Origin: Neovahlkampfia damariscottae
Lineage: Eukaryota > Heterolobosea > Selenaionea > Neovahlkampfiida > Neovahlkampfiidae
Length of the DNA stretch: 64,000 nt
Assembly (NCBI GenBank): GCA_016618085.1
Contig: JABLTG010000067.1
Span: 1-64,000, forward strand
Reading direction: 5' to 3'
Of this stretch, positions 48,588 to 58,428 are shown one piece after another. Position numbers and translations under genes: made by a program. The stretch's first letter is position 1. Each line of letters opens with the position of its first letter. The notes under the pieces are model-generated. The model did no database searches. It worked only from the letters and a program-made list of their open reading frames with translations, and had not been told where the DNA came from.

Positions 48588-48963
48588 TTTGTGTTTGGTA
48601 AGTTTTGATTGGTTGTTTGCTTCTTTAGGAGTATTTCCGTGGTTGGATAAAGCATGTTGGGGGTTTTCATGTATATAAAATTTTTATTTTTTTTTTTCAT
48701 TGCAATGAACTTACATTGTTCTTGACTACTTTTGCTCCAACATTGATGTTCATACTTCAAACGATCATCAATTGCAATAATTTTTCAATTCGTTTTTCAA
48801 AATCATCTTTTCTAATGTTTTTGTTGACCATCTTTTCCCAAAAAAAAATCATTTACACCCACAAACTTCACATGTTTTTTTCATCTTTTCAACAAAGCGA
48901 TTGTTCAAAAAAAAGAAATTGAGATCAAGAAAATGGAAGAATATTTAAGGTTCAATCCGGAAT
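48588..48963. other. Spacer with weak coding signal, possible gene remnant
   Basis: No supported gene in 376 bp. TG ATTGGT at 48606-48613 belongs to the transhydrogenase gene. On the minus strand, codons from about 48865 read MKKTCE, then, if a 34-bp intron is removed, MVNKNIRKDDFEKRIEKLLQ. The text continues one frame over as DDRLKYEHQCWSKSSQEQ, followed by a canonical GTAAGT. One indel would be needed, and no clear promoter or downstream exon was found. A plus-strand ORF at 48716-48922 is its shadow. Confidence 0.35.
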
Positions 48964-50332
48964 TTATTCAATTTCTAATTCACCAAAATTCATAGATAAA
49001 ATTTCAAGTGCTTTGTCATTGGAATCTGATACATCTTCTAATGAATCTACACCACCAACAGATTCAAACATTTCTGCATATTTTGAATCTTTTGAAAAAA
49101 TATTTTCCAATCCTTCACAGATCACAGTTTGAATTCTTGAATCTTTTGATTGAAGTGCTTCTGCATAAACTTCTAAAACACCTGATTTTACCATGTATTG
49201 AATTTGATCATTAGTACCTCCAGCAGTGGCATTTGAAATAGCCCAAAGTGCTTCTGTAACAATATCTGGTGAATCATTTTTAACCATTGCAAGAAGTAAC
49301 TCTAAAATTCCACAATCTAAAACGACTTGAATTTGCTCTTTCACACCAGCAGTAATATTTGAAATTGTCCAAGCAGCTTCTTTTCTTATGGTTTTGTGAG
49401 TATGTTGTAATAATTTAGCAACAACAGGAACACCACCACATTGAACAAATACATCAGTTTGACGATCTGTCCCAGTCACAATATTTCCAATAGTTCTCAA
49501 AGCAGGTGTAACAACCACAACAGTTGTGTGCATCATCAAAGAAATCAAAATTGGAATAGCACCTTGTTGAATAACAGCATCAATAGGTTCATTTGAACCG
49601 TCAGAGATATAAGATAAAGCCCACAAAGCATCAGTTAATATGTCAACATCTTGATGATATAATAAAGCGCATAAAATAGGAACTGCTGGTTGAACAACTT
49701 TAAAAGAAGGTGATGGTTTTCCTCTACATAAATTTGATAAACACCATGTTGCATTTCTGTCATTCAAAAATTAAAATGAATAGTTCTGTTAAACCTTAAA
49801 ATATTAATTTTGGTAATTGTGGTAATAATATTGGAAATACCATTTAACATTTCAGCCTGTAAAAGAGCATCTCTATATTCGACGGAATCACCTGCAATAT
49901 TACCTAAGCACCAAATACTTTGTTCAATAACATCTTCATCAGTTGATTTAATAAGTAATTCAATAAATGAAGTAACAGCTCCTGAATTAACAACTGTTTC
50001 TGTATTTTCAGAAGTACCTGAAGCAATATTGGTGAGAGCCCAAGCACTTTCAAATTGTATTTGTGGTCTATTAAAGTCTTTTAAAAATTTGACAAAAAGT
50101 GGAACACAACCACAATCAATAACTTCATCAATAGGAGGGTTCTTTTCTGAAGGGTTAAAATATTTTTCTGTTTCTTACCAGTACTGAGTATTTTTCTCAA
50201 TTCTTGAACTGAACTGAACTGGTCTTCTGGTTTTTCAGAAAGTAAACCTTTGTAGCAGGTTTTTATATTTTTTGTATATTCTGATTCTCTACGAGTTACA
50301 ACTCTTTTTTCTTCATCACTCATGTCTTCCAT
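48964..50332 (-). CDS. Importin alpha-like armadillo protein lacking a clear IBB domain
   Basis: Exons 50332-50179, 50146-49795, 49756-48964; introns 32 and 38 bp; 432 residues, about 90 shorter than typical importin alpha. Armadillo repeats carry the family's cargo-binding Trp/Asn array: [85 protein letters not shown]. It should bind nuclear localisation signals. The usual N-terminal importin-beta-binding domain (about 40 Arg/Lys-rich residues) is not seen; [19 protein letters not shown] is only weakly basic. The Met at 50332 is supported by ACCAATGA at 50371-50378. An upstream exon carrying an IBB cannot be wholly excluded, but there is little room before the next gene. Confidence 0.88.
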
Positions 50333-50370
50333 GATGTCTGTGTTTGTTGGAATTTTTGCGCTGTAAAACA

Positions 50371-50378
50371 ACCAATGA
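50371..50378 (+). promoter_or_regulatory. ACCAATGA element of the importin alpha-like gene
   Basis: It lies 39-46 bp before the ATG at 50332. A second CCAATCA is at 50396-50402. Confidence 0.5.
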
Positions 50379-50481
50379 TTTTTCTCATGGTTCCTCCAAT
50401 CATTTTATAAACGAAAGATTAAATTTAGAATTAAAATTATTCAAGATTTAAAAAAAAAATTATATTAAAATATAAATTACA

Positions 50482-51318
50482 TTACAAATATTTAAGAAAT
50501 GGTAAACTCATACGAACAATTGAAAAAGCAAAATTAATCAATAAACCTGATAGAATACCGTATCTCATTTTACTTGAAGTACCTCTTTCCAACATCTATT
50601 GATCAAAAAAAAGTCAAAAAGAATAAAAAAAAACGAACAAAAATTAAAGAAATGAATGATAAGAAAAAACCAAAAACTAATCCAAAGAACATATCATATA
50701 AATCACCTTGCATATTTTCATTTTCTTCTTCTTCTAAATTTGTTGTTTGATTGTTTTCATCATTGATCCATTCATCTTCCATTTCATATAATTGTTCATC
50801 TGTTATTTTTCCTTCATTTATTGAATCTATTAATTCTTTTTTATTTCTATAAAATTGAGTTCTCATTTCTTCTATTTCTTCTTCAGAAAAACCGGATTCT
50901 GATAAACGATCAAATCCCTTTGGTTCATACTTTTTAAAATTTAGAAAAAAAAAAAAAAAAAAAGTACAAATTCTTCTTCTATAATCGGTTTTAATCGATT
51001 TTTATTTTTCCTTCCATAAGATTCAGGTGGTTTTTTATCACTTAAAATACTATTTTTTTTTTAAAAAAAAACAAGTTGAACTTACCATTGCATTGAATCA
51101 CCATCTTCTAATTTTGTTGACTTTAAAGATAAATGATCTTCTAAAAATTTTCCTCTATATAATAAACGAATCCATTTTCCTTTGAAATCAACTTCAGGAC
51201 AGAATTTCGGAATTTTATTTTTTAAATCTCTGACTGTTTTTGTATCAACATTTACTTTAATTGTAAAAACTTTTGATATCAGTAACAGTTTTATGATAAT
51301 TTTATTTTCTTCAGTCAT
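50482..51318 (-). CDS. Dsc3-like ubiquitin-like membrane protein (DUF2407)
   Basis: Exons 51318-51086, 51049-50968, 50929-50639, 50595-50482; introns 36-43 bp; 239 residues. Residues 1-80 form a ubiquitin-like fold (VFTIKVNVDTKTVRDLKNK; IRLLYRGKFLEDHLSL). The motif GFDRLSESGFSEEEIEEMRT followed by QF is the signature of DUF2407 C-terminal domains, found in subunit 3 of the Dsc E3 ligase of Golgi and endosome membranes. An acidic stretch (about 150-170) precedes two TM segments (MFFGLVFGFFLSFISLIF; GILSGLLINFAFSIV). It probably acts in ubiquitin-dependent degradation of membrane proteins. The functional link to a Dsc complex is inferred from the motif only. Confidence 0.75.
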
Positions 51319-51354
51319 ACTTGGACTAGTGATGTTTTTAACAAAGAATGAACA

Positions 51355-51362
51355 ACCAATCA
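51355..51362 (+). promoter_or_regulatory. ACCAATCA element shared by the Dsc3-like and CCT4 genes
   Basis: It is the only copy in the 78-bp gap between the divergent starts, 37-44 bp from one and 35-42 bp from the other. Confidence 0.6.
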
Positions 51363-51396
51363 ATTTGACACAATTTGTATGTGAAGAAGAGATTGG

Positions 51397-53133
51397 ATGA
51401 ATCAACAAAAACAAAATTTATTCGATTTGAGAAATTTATTCTCAACTGATATTGAAACAAAAACAGGAAATGAAGCATCCACAGAAAGTATCAACCACAA
51501 AAAATTTTTTAACATGTTGTTTTTAGTTATTGATGAGTGTATAAAAATATCAAATATGATGAAGTCATTATTAGGTCCAAAATCAAAAGATAAACTTATG
51601 GTTGAATTTGATGGAAATATTATTAATTCAAATGATGGTGCTTTTATTTTACAATCGATTCAATTTTCTCATCCAATTTCAAAATTACTTGTTGAACTTT
51701 CAACTTGTATGGATGATGAAGTTGGTGATGGAACTACTTCAGTGATTATTCTTGTTGGTTCTTTATTGCGTAAAAAAAAAAAATAACTGACCAACACAGA
51801 AAAGGCAAAAGCAATGTTATCGAAAGGAGTTCATCCAAGGTCTATAATTAGAGGATATTCAAAATGTTTAACCTATGTTGATGATTTTTTCATTAAAAAT
51901 TCATTGGAATTTGATCCATTCAGTGAAGAAGGAAGAAAATTTTTAATGAAGATTTCAACAACAACTTTAAATTCCAAATTCGTATCTTTGTCATATCCAG
52001 AACTTTCAAATTTCAGTTTGAATTCCATTTTAAAATCAAATGGTAATTTGGATGACATCCAATTGATCAAAGTGAAAAATGGAACAATATCTGATTCACA
52101 ATTTTTTGAAGACTCAATATTGTTAAGATCTGACTTGAAATGCAATCTAAAAAATGCAAAAATAGCTTTAATAGATTTTGATCTAAACATGGTATAAATT
52201 ATTTAAATTTTGATTTCTTCCTCAAAGCCTAGAACAAATAAGAACTACTCGTTGGTTATTTCTTCATCCAATCAATTGGATCGTATAATAAAAGAAGAAG
52301 AGAGTTATTTCAAAGGTATTATGGTCCAATTGAAGAAAAATAAAGTTGGATTTGTCATTTCACAACAAAATTTCAATTCTGAAGGTGTCTCTGATACACT
52401 AATCCAAATGTTTTCAAAATACAAAATTCAACTCGTCCAAAATTTGAAAAAAGATTTGATGAAAAAAATAGTTAAATTATCAAAATCTACACTGATGACA
52501 TCACATGATCAATTGAAGGAATCTTCAAATTTTGGTACTTTGGAAGGTATAGAACGTTAATTTTAACAAATCAGAAATCTTGTCCATTGAAATTGGAATT
52601 CAAAACTTTATTGTTCTAAAGGGTGTAAAATCTACATACAGTTCCATAATTTTAAGGGGTCCTTCTGATAATTCAATTGAGGAGACTGAAAGAGCTTTGA
52701 TTGATTCACTAAAAATTTTGGCAATATCATTGAAAACTCCTGTAAGCATCACTTATCAAAAATAACTTTAATACAGAGAATATGTTCTGGTGGTGGATCT
52801 TTGGAATATTCTTTTTCATATTTTTTGAAAAGTTTAAATTTCGAAGATTTAACTCATCACCTTTCAACGATTGCATTTTCAGATGCATTGGAGCAAATCC
52901 CAGTGGTTCTGTGTGAAAATTTTGGTTACAAACCAACAACTATGTTAAATAAACTTCAAATAGAAAATAAACATGGTAACTTTAATTTTGGAATTTCTTC
53001 ATCAGGGGATGTAAAAAACATGTTTGAAATTGGAGTAATCGAACCAATGCAAAACAAAATAACTCAAATAAAAATGGCCACTCAAACAGCTATTCAAATT
53101 TTGAAAATTAATGGAATGATAATTTCAAAATAA
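51397..53133 (+). CDS. CCT4: Chaperonin CCT subunit delta, divergent
   Basis: Exons 51397-51769, 51800-52191, 52228-52546, 52575-52741, 52777-53133; introns 28-36 bp; 535 residues, the family's usual length. Group II chaperonin motifs: DDEVGDGTTSVIILVGSLL (ATP site), LLGPKSKDK, SNDGAFIL, CSGGGS, and the closing EPMQNKITQIKMATQTAIQI. Delta is the best fit by eye: SLL...LSKGVHPRSI and SSSNQLDRIIKEEESYF match delta's equatorial and apical segments. It would be one of eight subunits of the cytosolic ring that folds actin and tubulin. The usual LGPKG-M-DK and NDGAT-IL read LGPKS-K-DK and NDGAF-IL, unusual changes beside the nucleotide. Confidence 0.85.
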
Positions 53134-53156
53134 ATTTTATTGCTGGTTATAATTCA

Positions 53157-53164
53157 ACCAATCA
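53157..53164 (+). promoter_or_regulatory. ACCAATCA element of the AGC kinase gene
   Basis: It lies 16-23 bp before the ATG at 53180, in a 46-bp gap after the CCT4 stop. Confidence 0.6.
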
Positions 53165-53179
53165 TTTTCTACTAAAAAC

Positions 53180-54897
53180 ATGTCATCACTGAAAGAGTTG
53201 TCAAGTATCAAACGAAAATCGAGTAAACAAAAGATCACAGAAAAAAAGAATGAAGAAGGAAGTTCTTCACCGCTGAGTGTCACTTCACCACGAAATTTAG
53301 ATGGTTACAGTAAAAATCCGAATTATAAGAAATCGAAATCTATATTTCGAATTTTTGAAAAACAACCAACAATTGATGATGTAAGTGAAGATTGGTTATA
53401 TCATAGTGGACCTAAACTACCACTTTCTTGTTATAAAACAAATAGGTTCGGACAACGTCAACACAGAACTTTAATGTAAAATTAAATAAAAAAAAAAACA
53501 TTAAAAAACAAAAGGTTCTCTGAAAGTGGTGTTTCAAATTTAAAAGGAAAACAAATTCAATGGTTTTTTCCAATTGAAGATATACACAGTGTTTCAGTCA
53601 ATCCAAATAATCCAAAAGAGATTGAATTGAAAGTTATAAAAACGTATCAATTTGAATGTGGAAGTGAAAAAGAATTAAAAAAATCTATTGAATCATTTCA
53701 AGAAATGAAAAAAGAAGGAGAAAAGAAAAAAAAACAAGGTTCTTCTATTGATGATTTTGAGTTTATCAAAATTTTGGGCAAAGGTAAAAAAAAGGAGAGT
53801 TTATTTTTGACATAAAAAAGGGTCTTTTAGTAAAGTTTGTTTGGTGGAACATAAAGAATCTGGGAAATATTTAGCAATGAAGTGTCTAAATAAAAGTGAA
53901 TTAAAAAAAAGAAATCAAGTTGAACACACCAATACAGAAAGAAGCATTCTATCAACATTTACACATCCTTTTATTGTTAAAATGTATGCTTCTTTTCAAA
54001 CTTCAGATAAACTTTTTATGTGTTTGGAGGTAAAGTTTTTTTAACAATTTTTAACACAAACTTAGTTTGTCAATGGTGGTGAAATGTTTTATCATTTAAA
54101 GAAAGCAAGAAGATTTCCTGATGAATTAGCTTGTTTTTATGCAGCTGAAGTTTTATTAGCCCTTGAATTTTTACACAATAATGATATTATTTATAGAGAC
54201 TTAAAACCTGAAAATATTTTAATTGGAGAAGATGGTCATGTTAAATTGACAGACTTTGGTTTAGCTAAAATGGGTATATCAAGTGTTGGTGGTGATGATT
54301 CCATTGGAAATACAACTGGTACTTTTTGTGGAACACCTGATTACCTTTGTAAGAAAGTTTTTCATTTAATTTATTTGAAGCACCTGAAATTATAGAAGGA
54401 GTAGCTCATGGCAAAGGTGTTGATTATTGGGCATTTGGAGTTTTATTATATGAGATGTTGACTGGTCAACCACCTTTCTCAGGATCCAATAGAAGAGAAC
54501 TTTATGAAAATGCAGTTATTGGTGAAGTTATTTATCCAAGTTATTTATCTGATGTATCTAAAGATTTGATATCACAATTTCTTCAAAAAAATCCACAAGA
54601 AAGATTAGGATCAAAAGGAATAAATGAAATCAAAGATCATACATTTTTTAAATATGTAGATTGGGAAAAATTATTCAACAAAGAAATAGAACCTCCATAT
54701 AAACCAGTTTTCATGGTAAAAAAGTTTTTTTTTTCTAATTTCACTTAAAAAAGAATAAAATTGATTTTGATCAAAGGATGACAATGGAGCAATTAAAAGA
54801 TATTTTACCTATACCGTCAAACCCTGATACACCTAAAGATACAACTGGTTATACTAATTTTTCATATGAAAATCAAAGTGTGTTAAGTGAATTGTAA
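53180..54897 (+). CDS. AKT-like AGC protein kinase with PH-like N-terminal domain
   Basis: Exons 53180-53474, 53514-53783, 53821-54029, 54066-54348, 54381-54715, 54754-54897; introns 32-39 bp; 511 residues. Residues about 70-185 look like a PH-type fold ([32 protein letters not shown]). The kinase domain has [19 protein letters not shown], the ATP-binding Lys in [10 protein letters not shown], the catalytic loop [26 protein letters not shown], and the activation segment [16 protein letters not shown] with the PDK1-site Thr. The tail [17 protein letters not shown] ends in a hydrophobic motif, GYTNFSYEN, as in AKT/S6K. All catalytic residues are present. An insert ([14 protein letters not shown]) lengthens the activation loop. 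Probable role: growth or phosphoinositide signalling. Confidence 0.9.
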
Positions 54898-54927
54898 AAA
54901 AAAAAAAAAAAAAAGAAATTAAATTTT

Positions 54928-55455
54928 TTATTTATTCATTTCAAAAAAAATAGAAATTAAATGTAATACAATCATTATTTTTAATACTAAAATTGCAACT
55001 TGTTTTAAATATTCTTTCAATGAAAATCTTTTTTCTATGAATGAAATATTTGGAATTTTTTTATGATAAAAAATTTCAATTGAATTATTCTTTTTTAATT
55101 GATTTACAATATCAAATAGCTTTGAATATTTCTTTACTTGATGATAAGAAACTATTTCTTTTGGGAATTCAATTTCTTCAAAGTGATATGGTACAAGTGT
55201 GTATTTATTTCCAATGTATTCTTTTGAATCAACACTATAACTATATTCTAAATTTATAAGTTCATTTTCATGTATAAATCCTGATTTTATTATTTTTCCT
55301 TTTGTCTTTTTAAAATTCTTCGAAAGAGGAGAAAAAAAAAAATAATTGATATTTCTACGGAATGATTTGTAGACATGATTGACTGAAAAGATTATACTTG
55401 CACTAATTACCAACATTTGAGATACTTTTTCCTCTTTATCCTTCGTCAACTTCAT
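54928..55455 (-). CDS. Membrane protein with DUF3592-like domain, 175 residues
   Basis: Single exon from the Met at 55455. An N-terminal TM segment (VSQMLVISASIIFSVNHVY) is followed by a beta-rich domain with VDSKEYIGNKYTLVP and IEIFYHKKIPNISFIEKRF, the pattern Y-x-V-x-G/S-x-x-Y...V-x-Y-x-P/K-x-N-P of DUF3592. A second TM segment follows (VAILVLKIMIVLHLISIFF). ATTGGT at 55474-55479 supports this start. The frame also stays open to 55524 and would add MKIQFFYTFHFFFFS. Function unknown. Confidence 0.7.
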   Translation of the reverse strand: MKLTKDKEEKVSQMLVISASIIFSVNHVYKSFRRNINYFFFSPLSKNFKKTKGKIIKSGFIHENELINLEYSYSVDSKEYIGNKYTLVPYHFEEIEFPKEIVSYHQVKKYSKLFDIVNQLKKNNSIEIFYHKKIPNISFIEKRFSLKEYLKQVAILVLKIMIVLHLISIFFEMNK

Positions 55456-55528
55456 GTTTTTTTGTGTGAAATTATTGGTAGAAAAAAAAAAAAAGTGAAA
55501 AGTATAAAAAAATTGGATTTTCATTAAA

Positions 55529-55760
55529 TTATTCTGGTTGTGTGTATCTTTTTACAATTCCTATGATAAGAACTGCTGCTAAGGATCCTACTCCTAAAAC
55601 TGTGATAATTGCGATGATGATAACCATTGGTACTTTTTCTTTAAGTTGATCCTGAAAAAAGAATTAGTTTTTGACATGTTTTTTTATTTACCACAATTGA
55701 GATTTTTTTTGTAACGACTGTTTCTTCAGTCAAAGAAATTTGTTCATCATTGTCCATCAT
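55529..55760 (-). CDS. Small single-pass membrane protein, 63 residues
   Basis: Exons 55760-55692 and 55651-55529 with a 40-bp intron. The acidic N-terminus (MMDNDEQISLTEETVVTKK) precedes one hydrophobic helix (VPMVIIIAIITVLGVGSLAA + VLIIGIV) and a short basic tail (KRYTQPE). No family recognised; the Gly-rich helix suggests dimerisation or assembly into a larger complex. CCAATCA at 55792-55798 is 32-38 bp upstream. Confidence 0.65.
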
Positions 55761-56127
55761 GTGTTGAGTTTTTTTAGTTAGAAGGATTAGGCCAATCAAA
55801 TTTACTCAAATCCTTCTATTTAATTCGTTGGACACTTGTTGAATTTTTGTTGTATTTTCAATTAAATAAAGAGTTTTAAAAACTGCATCATTTTTGGAAA
55901 TTCTAGATTAGAATTGTTAATTTTGGGAATATTATTGTTCAAATTTGGAGAGTAGTAACTTTATTGGTTTTCAGAAAATTGACTCTAGTTCTTTATTTTT
56001 GAATAATATATGAGAATTTTACAAAATTGTTGAATTGTGGTTGAACAAACTTCTATTTTTAGACCAATCAACATTTAATTGGTCAACTAATCCGTTAACG
56101 AACAAAACTAAACCGTAAAGAAAAAAC
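55761..56127. other. Divergent intergenic region before the G alpha gene
   Basis: No gene seen in 367 bp. It holds CCAATCA (55792-55798) for the small membrane-protein gene, and an inverted pair ACCAATCA / ATTGGTCA (56063-56070, 56078-56085) 43-65 bp before the G alpha start. Confidence 0.6.
56063..56085. promoter_or_regulatory. Inverted pair of CCAAT elements before the G alpha gene
   Basis: GACCAATCA and AATTGGTC face each other with a 7-bp spacer and could form a two-site or hairpin element. Confidence 0.55.
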
Positions 56128-57300
56128 ATGGGTTGTTTTGGAGGAAAATCAGATGCGGCAAGTGAACGTAATGCCAACTTGGAGAAAAAAATCAAAGAAG
56201 ATGGATCTATGTCAAGTAAAGAAATCAAACTTTTGTTGTTAGGCTCCGGTGAATCAGGAAAAAGTAAAAAAAAAAAAAAAAAACTTAAAAACTAAAAAAG
56301 GTACACTTTTCAAACAAATGAAAATCATTCATCATAATGGATATACACAAGAAGAGTGTTTAATCTACAAAGACGTCATACGTTCAAATGTACTTCAATC
56401 CATGAAAGCTTTAGTAGCAGCTGCACAAAAATTAGGACATTCAATTTCAGATGAAAACAACAAAGCTATTGCTCAAAAAATCCATCAAATTGACCAAGAA
56501 GCTCTTTTAAATGTATCAAAAATCTATACAGAAGAATTAGGAAACGAACTTGCTGCTCTTTGGGCTGATGAAGGAATTCAACAAACTTATCAAGATAGAA
56601 GTAACTTTCAACTTTTAGATTCCACAGAATAGTAAGAAGAAAACAACTTTTTTAAACACAACTTTTCTCTTTTAGTTTCTATAGTCATATTGATAGAATT
56701 AGTAAAAAAGATTTTGTTCCAAATGAACAAGATGTTTTAAGATGTAGAGTTAAAACAACTGGAATTGTTGAAACTGAATTCGAATATAACGGTTTTAAAT
56801 TCAAATTATTTGATGTTGGTGGACAAAGAAATGAAAGAAAGAAATGGTAAAATAACATATTATTAATTTAAATTTTAAATAGGATTCATTGTTTTGATAA
56901 TGTCACAGCTGTCATTTTTGTGACAGCAATGTCAGAATATGATTTAAAATGTTATGAAGATGATTCAACAATGAGAATGAAAGAAAGTTTAGTTTTATTT
57001 GATGAAATTTGTAATTCAAGATATTTCCAAGATACAGATATTATTCTCTTTTTTAATAAATTAGATTTATTCAAAGAAAAAATTAAAAACGTAGATTTAA
57101 AAGTTTGTTTCCCAGATTATACAGGTGGATGTGATTATGATTCAGCTTCAAAATTCATTGAAAAAGAATTTAGAGATAGAAATCAAGATGATGGAAAAGA
57201 AATTTATGCTCATTTTACTTGTGCTACAGATACAAATAATATTAAAAATGTATTTGATAATATTAAGGAAATTATTCTTAAAAATAATATTAAAAATTAA
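56128..57300 (+). CDS. Heterotrimeric G-protein alpha subunit
   Basis: Exons 56128-56263, 56301-56631, 56676-56846, 56883-57300; introns 36-44 bp; 351 residues. MGCFGG offers a myristoylation Gly and palmitoylation Cys. The GTPase motifs are complete: P-loop GSGESGKST (split by intron 1), switch I Arg and Thr in RCRVKTTGI, switch [22 protein letters not shown] and TCATDT. An all-helical insert domain occupies about residues 60-175. It should transmit signals from 7TM receptors to effectors. The 7TM-RGS protein at 718-9641 is a plausible receptor or regulator, but nothing here proves they pair. Confidence 0.95.
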
Positions 57301-57363
57301 AAATATTTTTTTATTCAAAACTCAAAACCTATACCCCCATACACCTAATGTAGGTTTATTTAT

Positions 57364-58378
57364 CTAAAAAGCAGGAGGTGATTTATTTGAAACTCTTGGT
57401 CTTGGCTGAGGTGTTGGTTTAGGTGATGGTTTAGGTGTTGGTTTAGGTGAGTACCTTGGTGATGGTCTAGGTGTTGGTTTTGGTGTTGGTAATTTTGGTT
57501 GTGGTATTTGAATTATATCAGGACACTCTTTTGAATAAGATGCTGATGTTGGACATTGATAAGGAACCATATTTGAATAAACACAAAAAATAACATTTAA
57601 AATCTTTGTACCTGAACATTCAATTTCTGGTTTCACTTCATCTATTGATATTAATTTCAATAACTCTTCTTTAGATATTTCAAAATTAACGTTGACTTTT
57701 GTTTTTAAAATTTCCCAAAAATCTTTTTTTTTTCTGAATTGAATTGCATAATTAAAGTAATTAGATTGTTCAATTTCATTATTAAATGGTAAACATATTC
57801 CTTTTGTTTTTTTATTTTTTTTTTTTTTTTTACCATCTTTTTCAAAGGCTTCTTTCCATTGATTGTTTGAATAAAATTGTGGCCAAAGATTTTGAAGATT
57901 AACTTTAGTTTCTGTTGTTAATTTTGTTTCATCAAATGTTTTTTTTGTACAAGTAGCAGAAGTTTCTTTTTCTCTTGAAAATTTTGTTATATAAAATGAA
58001 GGTTCTCTTTAAATTATTATTTAAAAAATGAATAGGTTAAAGTTACTTTGGTAAATTATTCGTTATACAAGAAGCATCAGAACAATAACTAATTGGCCAT
58101 GTTTGAGTAATTCTTGCTTGAAAATTTTGTTGATTTTTTCCACTATCATAAATGATTCTATATGCAAAAACCAAGATGGCAAATAATGAAACAACTGAAA
58201 TAATACATAATCCAGTATATGCTAATTTTGTTTGATTTGTTGTTGGGTTTGTTTGATTCATATTTCTTGGTCTTCCATGGTTCCAACTCTCATTGCTATC
58301 TAATAAACCACTTGAATCTTCATAATCATCAAAATCATTAAGGTCTACCAATGTTGGTTCATTATGCTCTTCATTCAT
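57364..58378 (-). CDS. Catalytically dead RNase T2-like type II membrane protein
   Basis: Exons 58378-58047, 58006-57834, 57800-57364; introns 40 and 33 bp; 313 residues. An acidic cytoplasmic N-terminus (MNEEHNEPTLVDLNDFDDY) precedes a TM segment (TGLCIISVVSLFAILVFAY). The lumenal part follows the RNase T2 plan: TWPISYC, FYITKFSR, LWPQFYSNNQWKEAFEKDGI-C, then YFNYAIQFRKKKDFWEIL and a late C...FCVYSNMVPYQC pair. In active enzymes the two catalytic segments read F-T-I-H-G-L-W-P and F-W-x-H-E-W-x-K-H-G-T-C. Here every catalytic position differs: His to Thr, His to Glu, Glu to Ala, His to Asp. The alignment has no gap, so the fold is probably kept and the activity lost. A Pro-rich tail follows. 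Confidence 0.7.
57405..57493 (-). repeat. Pro-rich tail coded by short tandem repeats
   Basis: Imperfect 12-18 bp units (GGTGTTGGTTTA and GGTGATGGTTTA alternating on the plus strand) encode a run of PKPTP, RPSP, KPSP and similar blocks after the RNase T2-like domain. The length is likely to vary between strains. Confidence 0.75.
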
Positions 58379-58398
58379 TTCTCCTTGAAGTTGTAATT

Positions 58399-58405
58399 TG
58401 ATTGG
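58399..58405 (+). promoter_or_regulatory. TGATTGG element between divergent starts 58378 and 58429
   Basis: It is the only copy in the 50-bp gap, 21-27 bp from the RNase T2-like start and 24-30 bp from the plus-strand start. Confidence 0.6.
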
Positions 58406-58428
58406 ATAATTTTGTTGAACAAGTATAA

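Noticed and set aside
50330-50403. ATG at 50403 as the start of the importin alpha-like protein
   Set aside because: That frame ends after about two dozen codons and would need a 12-bp intron to reach the armadillo frame, far below the size of the other introns.
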